A stretch of 22,222 nucleotides of DNA, from positions 1 through 22,222 of the forward strand of contig CBDUCN010000045.1 in the NCBI GenBank assembly GCA_965365655.1, given 5' to 3'. The notes under the pieces are model-generated. The model did no database searches and had not been told where the DNA came from. It saw only the letters and a list, made by a program, of their open reading frames with translations. Both the position numbers and the translations under genes were made by a program. Shown piece by piece: positions 15,214-22,222 of this stretch (the stretch's first letter is position 1; each line of letters begins with the position of its first letter). This DNA comes from JBFHNV01 sp965365655. Lineage in GTDB: Bacteria > Pseudomonadota > Gammaproteobacteria > HK1.

Positions 15214-18200
15214 TCAGCCCGCGGGCGCGGCCTCCGGATCGCTCTCCGTCGCCGCGGAGCGCGCGGAGAAGGTCGCGTCGATGGCCGCGAAGGTGTACCG
15301 GCGGGCCGTGGGCGCTGTCTCGCGCAGCCGGCGCAGCGCCGCATCCGCCGCACCCGGCGTCGCGCCCCGCACCGCGAAGCGCGCCGCGCCCTCGTCCGCC
15401 GGCGTGACCTCGAAGCCCGAGCGCTGGAAGAACAGGCGCAGCGCGCGCGTGACCGCCGCGTGCTCGCGGGGAGAGGATGAGCCGGTACCGGTTCCTCGCG
15501 ACGTGCCGCCGTCTGCGCCCTCGAACCAGCGCTCGAGCATGCCGGCGCAGTCGAGGGTGCCATCGCCGAGGATGGCGAAGTAGCGCCCGGCGACCTCCGG
15601 CGCACCGGTCGCGATCGCGAGCTGCACGAGCATGGCCAGCGCCTTGTCCGGATCGGCGTCCGGATCGAGCAGCGGCTGCCCGTCCTCCTTCGAGACCGAG
15701 CGGATCAGGCCGTACACGTTCACGAAACGCAGGAGCTGGCGTGGCGAACGTCCCGCCTGCGGCGCGAGGGCGGCGATGACCACACGCTCCTCGTCGGTGA
15801 GGACGACCGGCGTGGGCGGCGCGTCGTCGACGCCGGCATCGTCCGCTGCAACCGGCTCGCCTTCGGACTCCTCCACCTCCGGCTCCTCAACGCCCGGCTC
15901 CTCCACGTCCGGCTCCTCCACCTCCAGCGCTTCGACCTCCGGCGTCTCGCCGGGCGCGACGTCCTCACCGTGCGGCGGCGCCCGTGACGCCGCTGCACCC
16001 GTGCGAGCACCCTCCGTGCCGGCGCCGCCTCCAGCGCCGGCATCCTCGTCCAGCCCGGGGATGCGCCTCAGCACGCCCTCGACGAACAGCTTGCTCGAAT
16101 CGGGGTCCATGCGGCGCGTCCAGTACGGGATCTGGAAGATCTTCTCGAGGTAGTCCTGGGCGCTGGTGCCCCGGCTGCCGTCCACGAGCTGGCCCAGCTC
16201 CTTGACGAGCGAGGTCTCCATCCAGCGCGTGTCCACGCCCACCACCACGACGAACAGCGGGAAGTTCAGGAACAGGTGCACGGCCTGCAGCACGTGGTAC
16301 ACCTTCTCCGGCGGACAGCGGTCGAGGTCGTCGATGAACAGCACGATGCGATCGATGCTCACGCCGAGCGGGTTCGCGGGCGCCGGAGCTTCGTCGTCGG
16401 TCCCGCCGGCGGTGCGCAGCATCTTCTTCAGCGCGTCCGCGACCGGCGCGAACAGCTCCTTCTCCGCGGGCTGGACGTCCTTGCCGTCGTGATAGCGCTC
16501 CAGCAACGCGCGGACGCGCATCTCGAGGTCCGCCTGCTGCTTCTCGAACGCGGCGATCTCGCGCTTCGCCTGCACCCGCGACGTCGCCATCAGCGCGGTG
16601 AGCTGCTCGAAATCGCTGCGCACGGTGTCGATGATGCCGAGATGCCGCGCGTAGGTGTCGGTCGACGCACGCGAGTGGATGAACGCCGCGACACGTCCGG
16701 CCGACGTGCCGGCGCGCACCTCGCGGTGGGCCTCGAAGGCTGCGCGCTCCGCCGCCTCGAGGGCGATCCTGGCCTCGTCCAGCTTCGTCTCGTACTGCGC
16801 GAGATGGCCCTTGCGAGCCTGCGCACGCGCCGCCTCGACCTTCTCGAAGGCGCCGTGGACGCGGCGCATGCGCGCGACCGTGTCGCTCGCGCGGTTGACC
16901 AGCGCGTAGAGCCCCGTCAGCCACGCGGTCGCGGTCCCGAGGGTCCCGGCCATCGAGTCCATGACCACGGCTCCGGCCGGCGTCGCCAGCAGCAGCAACG
17001 GCACCGTGATCACGCCGGCGAGGATCGTGATGCGCACAGGGTCCGCGGTGCTGGTCTTCACGGAGGACCACATCAGCTCGGCGTCGGAGAGCGTGCCCTG
17101 CGCCTTGTCGACGATCGCGCGCAGCTTCTCCCCCTGCGTCGCGAGCTCCTTGAGGCCCAGCCCGGCGGCCACGCGCTCGATGTCGTCCGCGGCGGCGGCG
17201 CCCGCGGAGACGATCTCGCCGGCAAGCTCGCTCCAGTGGCCCTGCGCGTCCGCCCGCGCGGCGCCGAGACTCTGCCGCGCCGCGTTCATGTCGCTCAGGC
17301 GCTCGGCGAGATCCTCGATCGCCTCCAGGCGTTGCGTCTGCGCCGTGGACAACCCGTCGAAGAGCTTCTCGACCTCGTCGCCGCGGCCGGTGCCGGCGGT
17401 CTGCTGCCGCAGCCACGCGTCCAGCTCGCGGAAGATGACGTCCACGAGGCTCGCCCAGATGTTGGTCTCCATGTAGTGCCAGGCGTTGAACTTGATGCGC
17501 ACGATGTTGCCGTGGAAGCGGGCGCCGTTTCCCGGCGCCGACGGCCGCTGCCGTTTGACCAGCCCCTCGAGCGCGTCCTCGATGCGCTCCATGAAGAACG
17601 TCTTGCCGGTGCCCCAGCGGCCGAACACGCCGATGGCCAGCGGCGGCTCGAACGCGCTCGACGCGATCAGCCTCGCGAACGCGCGGGCCTCGTCGCAGAC
17701 GTCTAGCAGATCGTCGGCGTGATTGACGGTGTCGTTGATCGTGCTCGCGACACGCGGCCCGATCGGCGGCATCGGCGCCGCCGCCTCACCCTGCGCGGCG
17801 GGCGCCGGGCCCTCGACGCCCTCGCCCTCCGCGTCAGGCACGGCGCCAGCGACACCCTCGCTCTCCGCGCCCGGCGGCTCCGCCTCCGCAGCGTCGCCCG
17901 AACCGCTCGATGGCGGCGGCGCCGCGGCATCCGCGCCCGCCGGCGGCTCACGATCCATCCAGCGTGCGAGGCGCGCGAGGTCGCGGGGGTAGGCCGGCAC
18001 GCGGGCGTCCTCGAGCAGGCGGTCCGCGAGGGCGTCGCCGCTCAGGCCGAACAGGGCATGGTCACCCTCGGCGTCGTCGCCCGGCTCGCGCAGCAGGCTC
18101 GCGATCAGCGCCTCGACCGGGATCGGCTCCGGCTCCGCCATTCCGGCGGCGGCGTCCAGCACGCTCGCCGCATCCGGCGTCACGCGCTCGACGCGGTTCA

Positions 18201-18996
18201 CCGTGCGCCAGTCCACGGCGTCGATGCTCTCGACGCTCTTCTCCGTGCGCTCGGCGAGATAGCGCGGAAGCCGGGACGCGTCGTCCGTCCCGAAGGTGAG
18301 ATCGTGCAGGACGGCGGCCGCCGCACCGGCCCGCGCCCCGTCGCGCAGCCGCGAGCCGATGGCGAGCACGCCGACGAGCAGGTCCGTGCGGGTCAGCTGC
18401 CCGCCGGACGGCGTGTGCGCGCCGAAGTCCCGCGCCGCGTGCAGCACGCGCGCGGCAAGGTTGCCGCACCACGCGCCGCGGCGCTCGATCAGCTCGGTCA
18501 GCGCGTCGGGCTCGTCGCTCGCGAACGCGGCGTCGAGGCCTGCGGCGGGCTGCGCGAACGCCTCCCACGCGGCCATCCGCTGCGCGAGCGCGCTCGCGGC
18601 ACCCGGCGCGATCGCGAAGTTCGTGCCCTGCTGCCCGAACAGCACGCCCGTGCCGGCGACACGATGGTCGTGCCACACGCGGCTGTCCGGCAGCGGCGCA
18701 TCCGGCGCGAACGCGGCCGTGCGCACGGGCACCGTCTCGTCGGTCTTCGCGCCGCGGGTCGTGGCCGGCGGGCCGAGCACCTCGCCGAAGCCGGTGAGCC
18801 CTCGCCACGGCCGCGACCTCGGATAATCCTTGCCGCGTGCACCGGAGCGCAGGAAGAACACGATGTCGCCGACGGCCGGCAGCCTGCGGCGCCCGTTCCA
18901 CAGCCAGTTGACCTGCGCGTCCGTCCCGTCGCGCAGGAGGCGATCGGTGCGGCTCTCGGCCGTGTACTGGAAGATCCAGGCAGAACGAGCCTCCAC
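15214..18996 (-). CDS. KAP-family P-loop NTPase with EVE/PUA-like and Clp-N-like N-terminal domains
   Basis: 1260-aa multidomain protein. Residues 6 to about 130 look like an EVE/PUA-like domain: WIFQYTAES, LPAVGDIVFFLRSG (39-52) and GLTGFGEVLGPP (66-77). About 165-235 and 272-335 look like two Clp-N-like helical repeats. After a Glu/Ala/Pro linker the KAP NTPase begins: Walker A GRWGTGKT (459-466), FNAWHYMETNIWASL (503-517), two hydrophobic helices (about 655-680 and 686-701) between the Walker motifs as usual for KAP proteins, long coiled-coil-like stretches, Walker B IVLFIDDLDRC (884-894), VVVVGVDTRWM (916-926) and DYLEKIFQIPYW (948-959). An acidic repeat linker (1019-1048) precedes SPRQLLRFVNVYGLIR (1084-1099). 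KAP members include the phage-exclusion protein PifA. ATP-driven, membrane-attached sensing is inferred; function is unproven. Gene order suggests a stand-alone gene, or the last after two efflux genes 127 bp upstream. Confidence 0.85.
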   Translation of the reverse strand: MEARSAWIFQYTAESRTDRLLRDGTDAQVNWLWNGRRRLPAVGDIVFFLRSGARGKDYPRSRPWRGLTGFGEVLGPPATTRGAKTDETVPVRTAAFAPDAPLPDSRVWHDHRVAGTGVLFGQQGTNFAIAPGAASALAQRMAAWEAFAQPAAGLDAAFASDEPDALTELIERRGAWCGNLAARVLHAARDFGAHTPSGGQLTRTDLLVGVLAIGSRLRDGARAGAAAAVLHDLTFGTDDASRLPRYLAERTEKSVESIDAVDWRTVNRVERVTPDAASVLDAAAGMAEPEPIPVEALIASLLREPGDDAEGDHALFGLSGDALADRLLEDARVPAYPRDLARLARWMDREPPAGADAAAPPPSSGSGDAAEAEPPGAESEGVAGAVPDAEGEGVEGPAPAAQGEAAAPMPPIGPRVASTINDTVNHADDLLDVCDEARAFARLIASSAFEPPLAIGVFGRWGTGKTFFMERIEDALEGLVKRQRPSAPGNGARFHGNIVRIKFNAWHYMETNIWASLVDVIFRELDAWLRQQTAGTGRGDEVEKLFDGLSTAQTQRLEAIEDLAERLSDMNAARQSLGAARADAQGHWSELAGEIVSAGAAAADDIERVAAGLGLKELATQGEKLRAIVDKAQGTLSDAELMWSSVKTSTADPVRITILAGVITVPLLLLATPAGAVVMDSMAGTLGTATAWLTGLYALVNRASDTVARMRRVHGAFEKVEAARAQARKGHLAQYETKLDEARIALEAAERAAFEAHREVRAGTSAGRVAAFIHSRASTDTYARHLGIIDTVRSDFEQLTALMATSRVQAKREIAAFEKQQADLEMRVRALLERYHDGKDVQPAEKELFAPVADALKKMLRTAGGTDDEAPAPANPLGVSIDRIVLFIDDLDRCPPEKVYHVLQAVHLFLNFPLFVVVVGVDTRWMETSLVKELGQLVDGSRGTSAQDYLEKIFQIPYWTRRMDPDSSKLFVEGVLRRIPGLDEDAGAGGGAGTEGARTGAAASRAPPHGEDVAPGETPEVEALEVEEPDVEEPGVEEPEVEESEGEPVAADDAGVDDAPPTPVVLTDEERVVIAALAPQAGRSPRQLLRFVNVYGLIRSVSKEDGQPLLDPDADPDKALAMLVQLAIATGAPEVAGRYFAILGDGTLDCAGMLERWFEGADGGTSRGTGTGSSSPREHAAVTRALRLFFQRSGFEVTPADEGAARFAVRGATPGAADAALRRLRETAPTARRYTFAAIDATFSARSAATESDPEAAPAG
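15868..15927. repeat. Four-unit 15-bp tandem repeat inside the KAP gene
   Basis: Units at 15868-15882, 15883-15897, 15898-15912 and 15913-15927 share the pattern CTCCTCNACNNCCNG. They encode an in-frame acidic pentad repeat (VEEPE/VEEPD/VEEPG type, residues about 1024-1043) in the linker before the C-terminal domain. The 15-bp unit keeps frame whatever the copy number. Confidence 0.85.
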
Positions 18997-19123
18997 GACG
19001 GGCCTCCTGGCGGCGTGTCACGCCCTCAGCGTAGCCGAGGGCAGGGGGAGCGCAACGCCGGGCGCGACGGCCGCGCCGGGTCCGCACGCCGGTCTCCGAC
19101 CGTGGGGGACGCCGCGGGCCGCC
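18997..19123. other. Intergenic gap between efflux pair and KAP gene
   Basis: This 127-bp gap holds the KAP ribosome site and a short hairpin (GCCCTC 19022-19027 with GAGGGC 19037-19042). No T-run follows on the minus strand. It could weaken read-through from the transporter operon, or be neutral. No promoter box is evident. Confidence 0.35.
19003..19008 (-). promoter_or_regulatory. Strong ribosome binding site fixing the GTG start of the KAP gene
   Basis: AGGAGG on the minus strand lies 6 nt before the GTG at 18996. It is the best Shine-Dalgarno match noticed in the window and supports GTG as the start, so the EVE-like domain begins at residue 6. Confidence 0.8.
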
Positions 19124-20656
19124 TCAGCGCCCGTCGCCGGCCCCCGGCACGCGCGCGGGTCGCCGCCTGACCAGCAGCAGCAACGGCAACGCCACCGCGC
19201 AGGTCGCGGTGAACAGCCCGAACGCGTTCAGGTAGCCCACCATCGCCGACTGACGCCCCATCTCGCCCGACAGCGCGGCGAGACCGGAGTCCGACTTCAC
19301 GTTCCACGCCCCGACCACCCACTGCATCGTCAGCAGCTCGTTGAAGGGATTGATCGACTCCACCATGTGACTGTAGGTCTCGCGCGTCGAGCGCACGATG
19401 GCCGCGACGCACAGGCTGATGAAGAAGCTGGAGCCGAGATTGCGCAGCAGGTGGAACACCGCCGAGGTCTCGGCCAGCGCCTGCGGCGGCATGCTGGAGA
19501 ACGTGACCGTCGTGAGCGGCACCCAGATGGCGCCGATCGCGAGCCCCTGCACCATCGCGTTCAGCGACAGCGACGCCACCGTCACGTCGAGGCTGATGTT
19601 CATCAGCCACACGCCGGCGCCGAACAGCATGCCGAAGCCGAGGCCCATGCTCACCCTGGGGTCGAGGCGCGCGGCGAATCCCGCGGCGAGGAAGCCGACC
19701 GCGCCGCCGATGCCGCGGCTGCCGACGACGATGCCGATGAGCAGCTCGCTGTAGCCCGCGTGCTCGCGCAGCAGCGGCGGCAGCAGCACCATCGGCGTGA
19801 AGTTCAGCATGCCGTAGGTGGTCACGAGCACGAGGCCGATCGCGTAGTTGCGGTCCAGCAGGTAGCGCGGGTTCAGGAACGGCGCGCGGCTCGTGAGGCT
19901 GTGCGCGACGAAGATCCACAGCGCGATGCCGGCCACGATCGCCTCGATCACGATCTCGGCCGACTCGAACCAGTCCAGGCGCTGGCCGCGCGCGAGCACG
20001 AGCTGGATCGCGCTGAGCGCGACCGACAGCGCGAGAAAGCCGGTCCAGTCGAGGCGCACCGGGCGGCGCGCCTTGTCCGGATCCAGGTACAGCGCGAGGC
20101 CCGCCACGCTCAGCATCCCGACCGGCACCAGCACGAAGAAGGCCCAGCGCCACGAGTAGAGCTCCGCCATCAGCCCGCCCAGCACCGGGCCGATGATGGG
20201 CCCGATCACGACGCCGAAGCCGTACACCCCGATCACCTTGCCGTGGTGCCGGCGCTCGAAGGTCTCGAGCAGGATGGACTGCGTGAGCGGCGTCGACGGC
20301 GCGCCGAACGCGCCCTGCAGAATGCGCCAGAACACCAGCGACTCGAGGCTTCCGGCGAGACCGCACATCAGCGTCGCGAACGTGAACGCGCCCATGCTCC
20401 ACACCATCACGGTGCGGGTGCCGAAGCGCGCCGTCAGCCAGCCGGACATCGGCGTCGCGATCGCGGTCGCGAGGATGTTGAACGTGACCACCCACGAGAT
20501 CTCGTCCGGCGCCGCCGACAGCGCGCCCTGCATCTGCGGCAGCACCGTGGACACCATCAGCAGGGTCGTCGAGTACAGCGTCGCGGCGAGGATGGACACC
20601 ACCAGGATGGCCATCTTGCTGAACGTGGAGCGCGGCTCCGGGACGTGCTGGTCCAC
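19124..20656 (-). CDS. DHA2/EmrB-family MFS efflux transporter (second of tandem pair)
   Basis: About 510 aa, a 14-helix inner-membrane major facilitator of the drug:H+ antiporter-2 group. Helix 1 is ILVVSILAATLYSTTLLMVS, the loop 2-3 motif A is GWLTARFGTRT, and the helix 5 antiporter motif C is GVVIGPIIGPVLGG. WRWAFFVLVPVGML and LDWTGFLALSVALSAIQLVL are typical. The helix-1 signature LDxTIVNVALP reads TLLMVSTVLP here, so its Asp is Thr. It probably exports toxic or hydrophobic compounds by proton exchange. The start is uncertain: GTG 20656 gives a short cytoplasmic leader; TTG 20692 would overlap the upstream stop by 3 nt; ATG 20614 starts at the helix. It is a clear paralogue of the next gene upstream and surely in its operon. 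No HlyD/EmrA partner is seen. Confidence 0.88.
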   Translation of the reverse strand: MDQHVPEPRSTFSKMAILVVSILAATLYSTTLLMVSTVLPQMQGALSAAPDEISWVVTFNILATAIATPMSGWLTARFGTRTVMVWSMGAFTFATLMCGLAGSLESLVFWRILQGAFGAPSTPLTQSILLETFERRHHGKVIGVYGFGVVIGPIIGPVLGGLMAELYSWRWAFFVLVPVGMLSVAGLALYLDPDKARRPVRLDWTGFLALSVALSAIQLVLARGQRLDWFESAEIVIEAIVAGIALWIFVAHSLTSRAPFLNPRYLLDRNYAIGLVLVTTYGMLNFTPMVLLPPLLREHAGYSELLIGIVVGSRGIGGAVGFLAAGFAARLDPRVSMGLGFGMLFGAGVWLMNISLDVTVASLSLNAMVQGLAIGAIWVPLTTVTFSSMPPQALAETSAVFHLLRNLGSSFFISLCVAAIVRSTRETYSHMVESINPFNELLTMQWVVGAWNVKSDSGLAALSGEMGRQSAMVGYLNAFGLFTATCAVALPLLLLVRRRPARVPGAGDGR

Positions 20657-20688
20657 CGCGGCGCCGCCCGGCTCCCCGCCCCGCGCGC

Positions 20689-22170
20689 TCAAGCGCGTGC
20701 CCCGCGCGGCGGCCAGCGAACCATCAGGATCAGCGGGTACACGGCGAGCGAGGTCCACGTGAAGAGGTGGAACGCGTTGACGTAGCCGATCGTCACCGCC
20801 TGCCGGCTCACCTCCCCGGACAGCAACAGCAGCTCGGTGCTGCTCGCGAGGTCCCACGCGTCGCCGTTGAGCGGGTAGCGGAAGAAGTCGTTGAACGGCG
20901 TGATCCACTGCGACAGCGTCGCGTAGTTCATCTTCTCGGTGTGGAAGGCGAGCACGAAGCTCCCGGAAATGAAGTAGCTGGAGCCGACGCTGCGCACGAA
21001 GTGGAACAGGCCCGACCCCTCCGGCGTGCGCTCGGGGTCGAACTCGGAGAACAGCACCAGCGTGATCGGCACCCACAGGAAGCCCACGCCGAAGCCCTGG
21101 ATCGCGTTGCTGATCGCGACCTCCGCGAGCGACACGTTCATGTCGAACTGCATCATCTGGAAGCCCGCGATGGTATGCGCGCCGAAGCCCACCAGCAGCA
21201 TCGCGCGCGGCGTCATGCGGTTGCTCACCCCGATCATCATCAGCTGCGAGACCAGCGTGCCCACGCCGCGCGCGGCGAGCAGCAGCGCGACGGTGAACTC
21301 GGGGATGTCCTGCAGGCGCTGCAGCAGCACCGGCAGCAGCACCATCGGTGTCACGAACAGCGCACCGAAGATGAGCGAGATCCCGAGGCCCACCGAGAAG
21401 TTCCAGTTGAGCAACAGCCGCGGGTCGAGGAAGGGCCGGCGCGTCGTCAGGCTGTGGGCGATGAAGATCCACGCCGCCACCGCGGCCACGAAGGCCTCCA
21501 CCACGATCTCGGTGGACGTGAACCACTCCAGGCGCTCGCCGCGATCGAGCATGAGCTGGATGCACGACACCGCGACCGACAGCGACAGGAAGCCGGTCCA
21601 GTCGAGGCGCGCGTCACGCCGGCCGGGGCGATCCTCCTTCACGAACGCGAGCAGGCCGGCCAGCGCGAGCATCGCCATCGGCACCAGGATGAAGAACACC
21701 CAGCGCCACGAGTACTCCTCGCTCACCCAGCCGCCCACCAGCGGCGCGACGGTCGGACCCATGACCACGCCGAGGCCGTAGATCGCCATCGCCGGCCCGC
21801 GCTTGCTGCCCGGAAACCGGTCGATCACCACCGACTGCGAGATCGGCGTCAGCGGCGAGCCGCACGCGGACTGCACGACGCGCCACAGGATCAGCTCGCC
21901 GAGCGACGTGGACAGCCCGCACATCACCGACGCCAGCGCGAAGCCGCTCACGCCCCAGATCATCGCGCGGCGCCGCCCGAGGCGCGCCGACAGCCAGCCG
22001 GCGGCGGGAATGGTGACCGCGGTCGCGATCAGGTTCGCGGTGATGATCCACGCGATCTGGTCCGGGCTCGCCGACATCGCGCCCTGGATCTGGGGCAGCG
22101 ACACGTTGGCGATGGTGATGGTGGTCGCGTAGAGAGTCGTCACCAGGGTGCAGGTGATCAGGACCCACAC
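20689..22170 (-). CDS. DHA2/EmrB-family MFS efflux transporter (first of tandem pair), 5' end near window edge
   Basis: At least 493 aa with the 14-helix DHA2 layout. Motif A is GWLSARLGRRR (58-68), motif C is GVVMGPTVAPLVGG, and the WRWVFFILVPMAM and LDWTGFLSLSVAVSCIQLML blocks match the neighbouring paralogue almost residue for residue. The Asp of the LDxTIVNVALP helix-1 signature is Thr17 here. The GTG at 22170 has AAGGGG upstream but places helix 1 at residue 1. The frame stays open to base 22222, so the true start may be outside the window and a cytoplasmic leader may be missing. The stop is 33 bp before the GTG chosen for the downstream transporter, indicating one operon, perhaps headed by an HlyD-type adaptor outside the window. 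Confidence 0.88.
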   Translation of the reverse strand: MWVLITCTLVTTLYATTITIANVSLPQIQGAMSASPDQIAWIITANLIATAVTIPAAGWLSARLGRRRAMIWGVSGFALASVMCGLSTSLGELILWRVVQSACGSPLTPISQSVVIDRFPGSKRGPAMAIYGLGVVMGPTVAPLVGGWVSEEYSWRWVFFILVPMAMLALAGLLAFVKEDRPGRRDARLDWTGFLSLSVAVSCIQLMLDRGERLEWFTSTEIVVEAFVAAVAAWIFIAHSLTTRRPFLDPRLLLNWNFSVGLGISLIFGALFVTPMVLLPVLLQRLQDIPEFTVALLLAARGVGTLVSQLMMIGVSNRMTPRAMLLVGFGAHTIAGFQMMQFDMNVSLAEVAISNAIQGFGVGFLWVPITLVLFSEFDPERTPEGSGLFHFVRSVGSSYFISGSFVLAFHTEKMNYATLSQWITPFNDFFRYPLNGDAWDLASSTELLLLSGEVSRQAVTIGYVNAFHLFTWTSLAVYPLILMVRWPPRGARA

Positions 22171-22222
22171 GTGCCCCCCTTCACGGCCGACGGCGCCCGT
22201 GCGCGCGTCGCCCGCCGCGGCG

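Noticed and set aside
15868..15927. CRISPR-like short repeats
   Set aside because: The units are contiguous 15-bp coding repeats without spacers, in frame inside the KAP gene.
16276..17706. Long plus-strand frames antisense to the KAP gene
   Set aside because: They have His/Arg/Leu-rich composition with no motif, while the minus strand encodes Walker A and B and the KAP signatures throughout.
20693..21565. Upstream extension of the second transporter frame into its paralogue
   Set aside because: It lies out of frame over the well-supported first transporter, and its Arg/Gly-rich translation has no membrane helices.

Overview
The window is very GC-rich, densely coded bacterial DNA. A PhoP/PhoQ-type two-component pair, a GGDEF diguanylate cyclase, acyl-CoA enzymes (crotonase, CaiB/BaiF transferase, hot-dog thioesterase) and DHA2-type efflux pumps together suggest a high-GC proteobacterium, most likely a gamma- or betaproteobacterium. 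No rRNA, tRNA or marker protein in the window allows a finer placement. No tRNA, CRISPR array, transposase or integrase was seen.

Layout. (1) 1-326: two copies of a roughly 134-bp direct repeat. The complete copy contains a 106-bp structure closed by a perfect 26-bp inverted repeat. (2) 332-2408, minus strand: a probable two-gene operon, CaiB/BaiF CoA-transferase followed by a MenB/BadI-type crotonase, suggesting CoA-thioester catabolism. (3) 2713-4942, plus: an aspartate-type aminotransferase, then an exported glycerophosphodiester phosphodiesterase. It ends at a strong hairpin shared with the convergent gene 4994-5803 (exported metallo-beta-lactamase-fold hydrolase). (4) 6036-6881, plus: a 6-phosphogluconate-dehydrogenase-like NAD(P) enzyme with a DUF1932-type C-terminus. 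(5) 6962-10034, plus: a secreted His/Arg-rich repeat protein, a small PepSY-like protein, then a PhoP/PhoQ pair; this looks like an envelope-sensing cluster. It converges with a membrane diguanylate cyclase (10035-11282, minus). (6) 11395-15168, plus: SDR oxidoreductase, FlK-like thioesterase, succinate-semialdehyde-type aldehyde dehydrogenase, and a periplasmic-binding-protein-fold protein without a signal peptide. (7) 15214-18996, minus: a 1260-residue KAP-family P-loop NTPase with an EVE/PUA-like N-terminus and Clp-N-like helical repeats. (8) 19124 to the window edge, minus: two tandem paralogous 14-TM DHA2/EmrB-family transporters.

The most unusual item is the EVE-like / Clp-N-like / KAP fusion. 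KAP NTPases include the phage-exclusion protein PifA, and EVE domains read modified bases, so a membrane-anchored immune sensor is a reasonable hypothesis. It rests on motif reading and is not demonstrated. Second are the 26-bp inverted-repeat element at the left edge and the His/Arg-rich secreted repeat protein next to the PepSY-PhoPQ genes.
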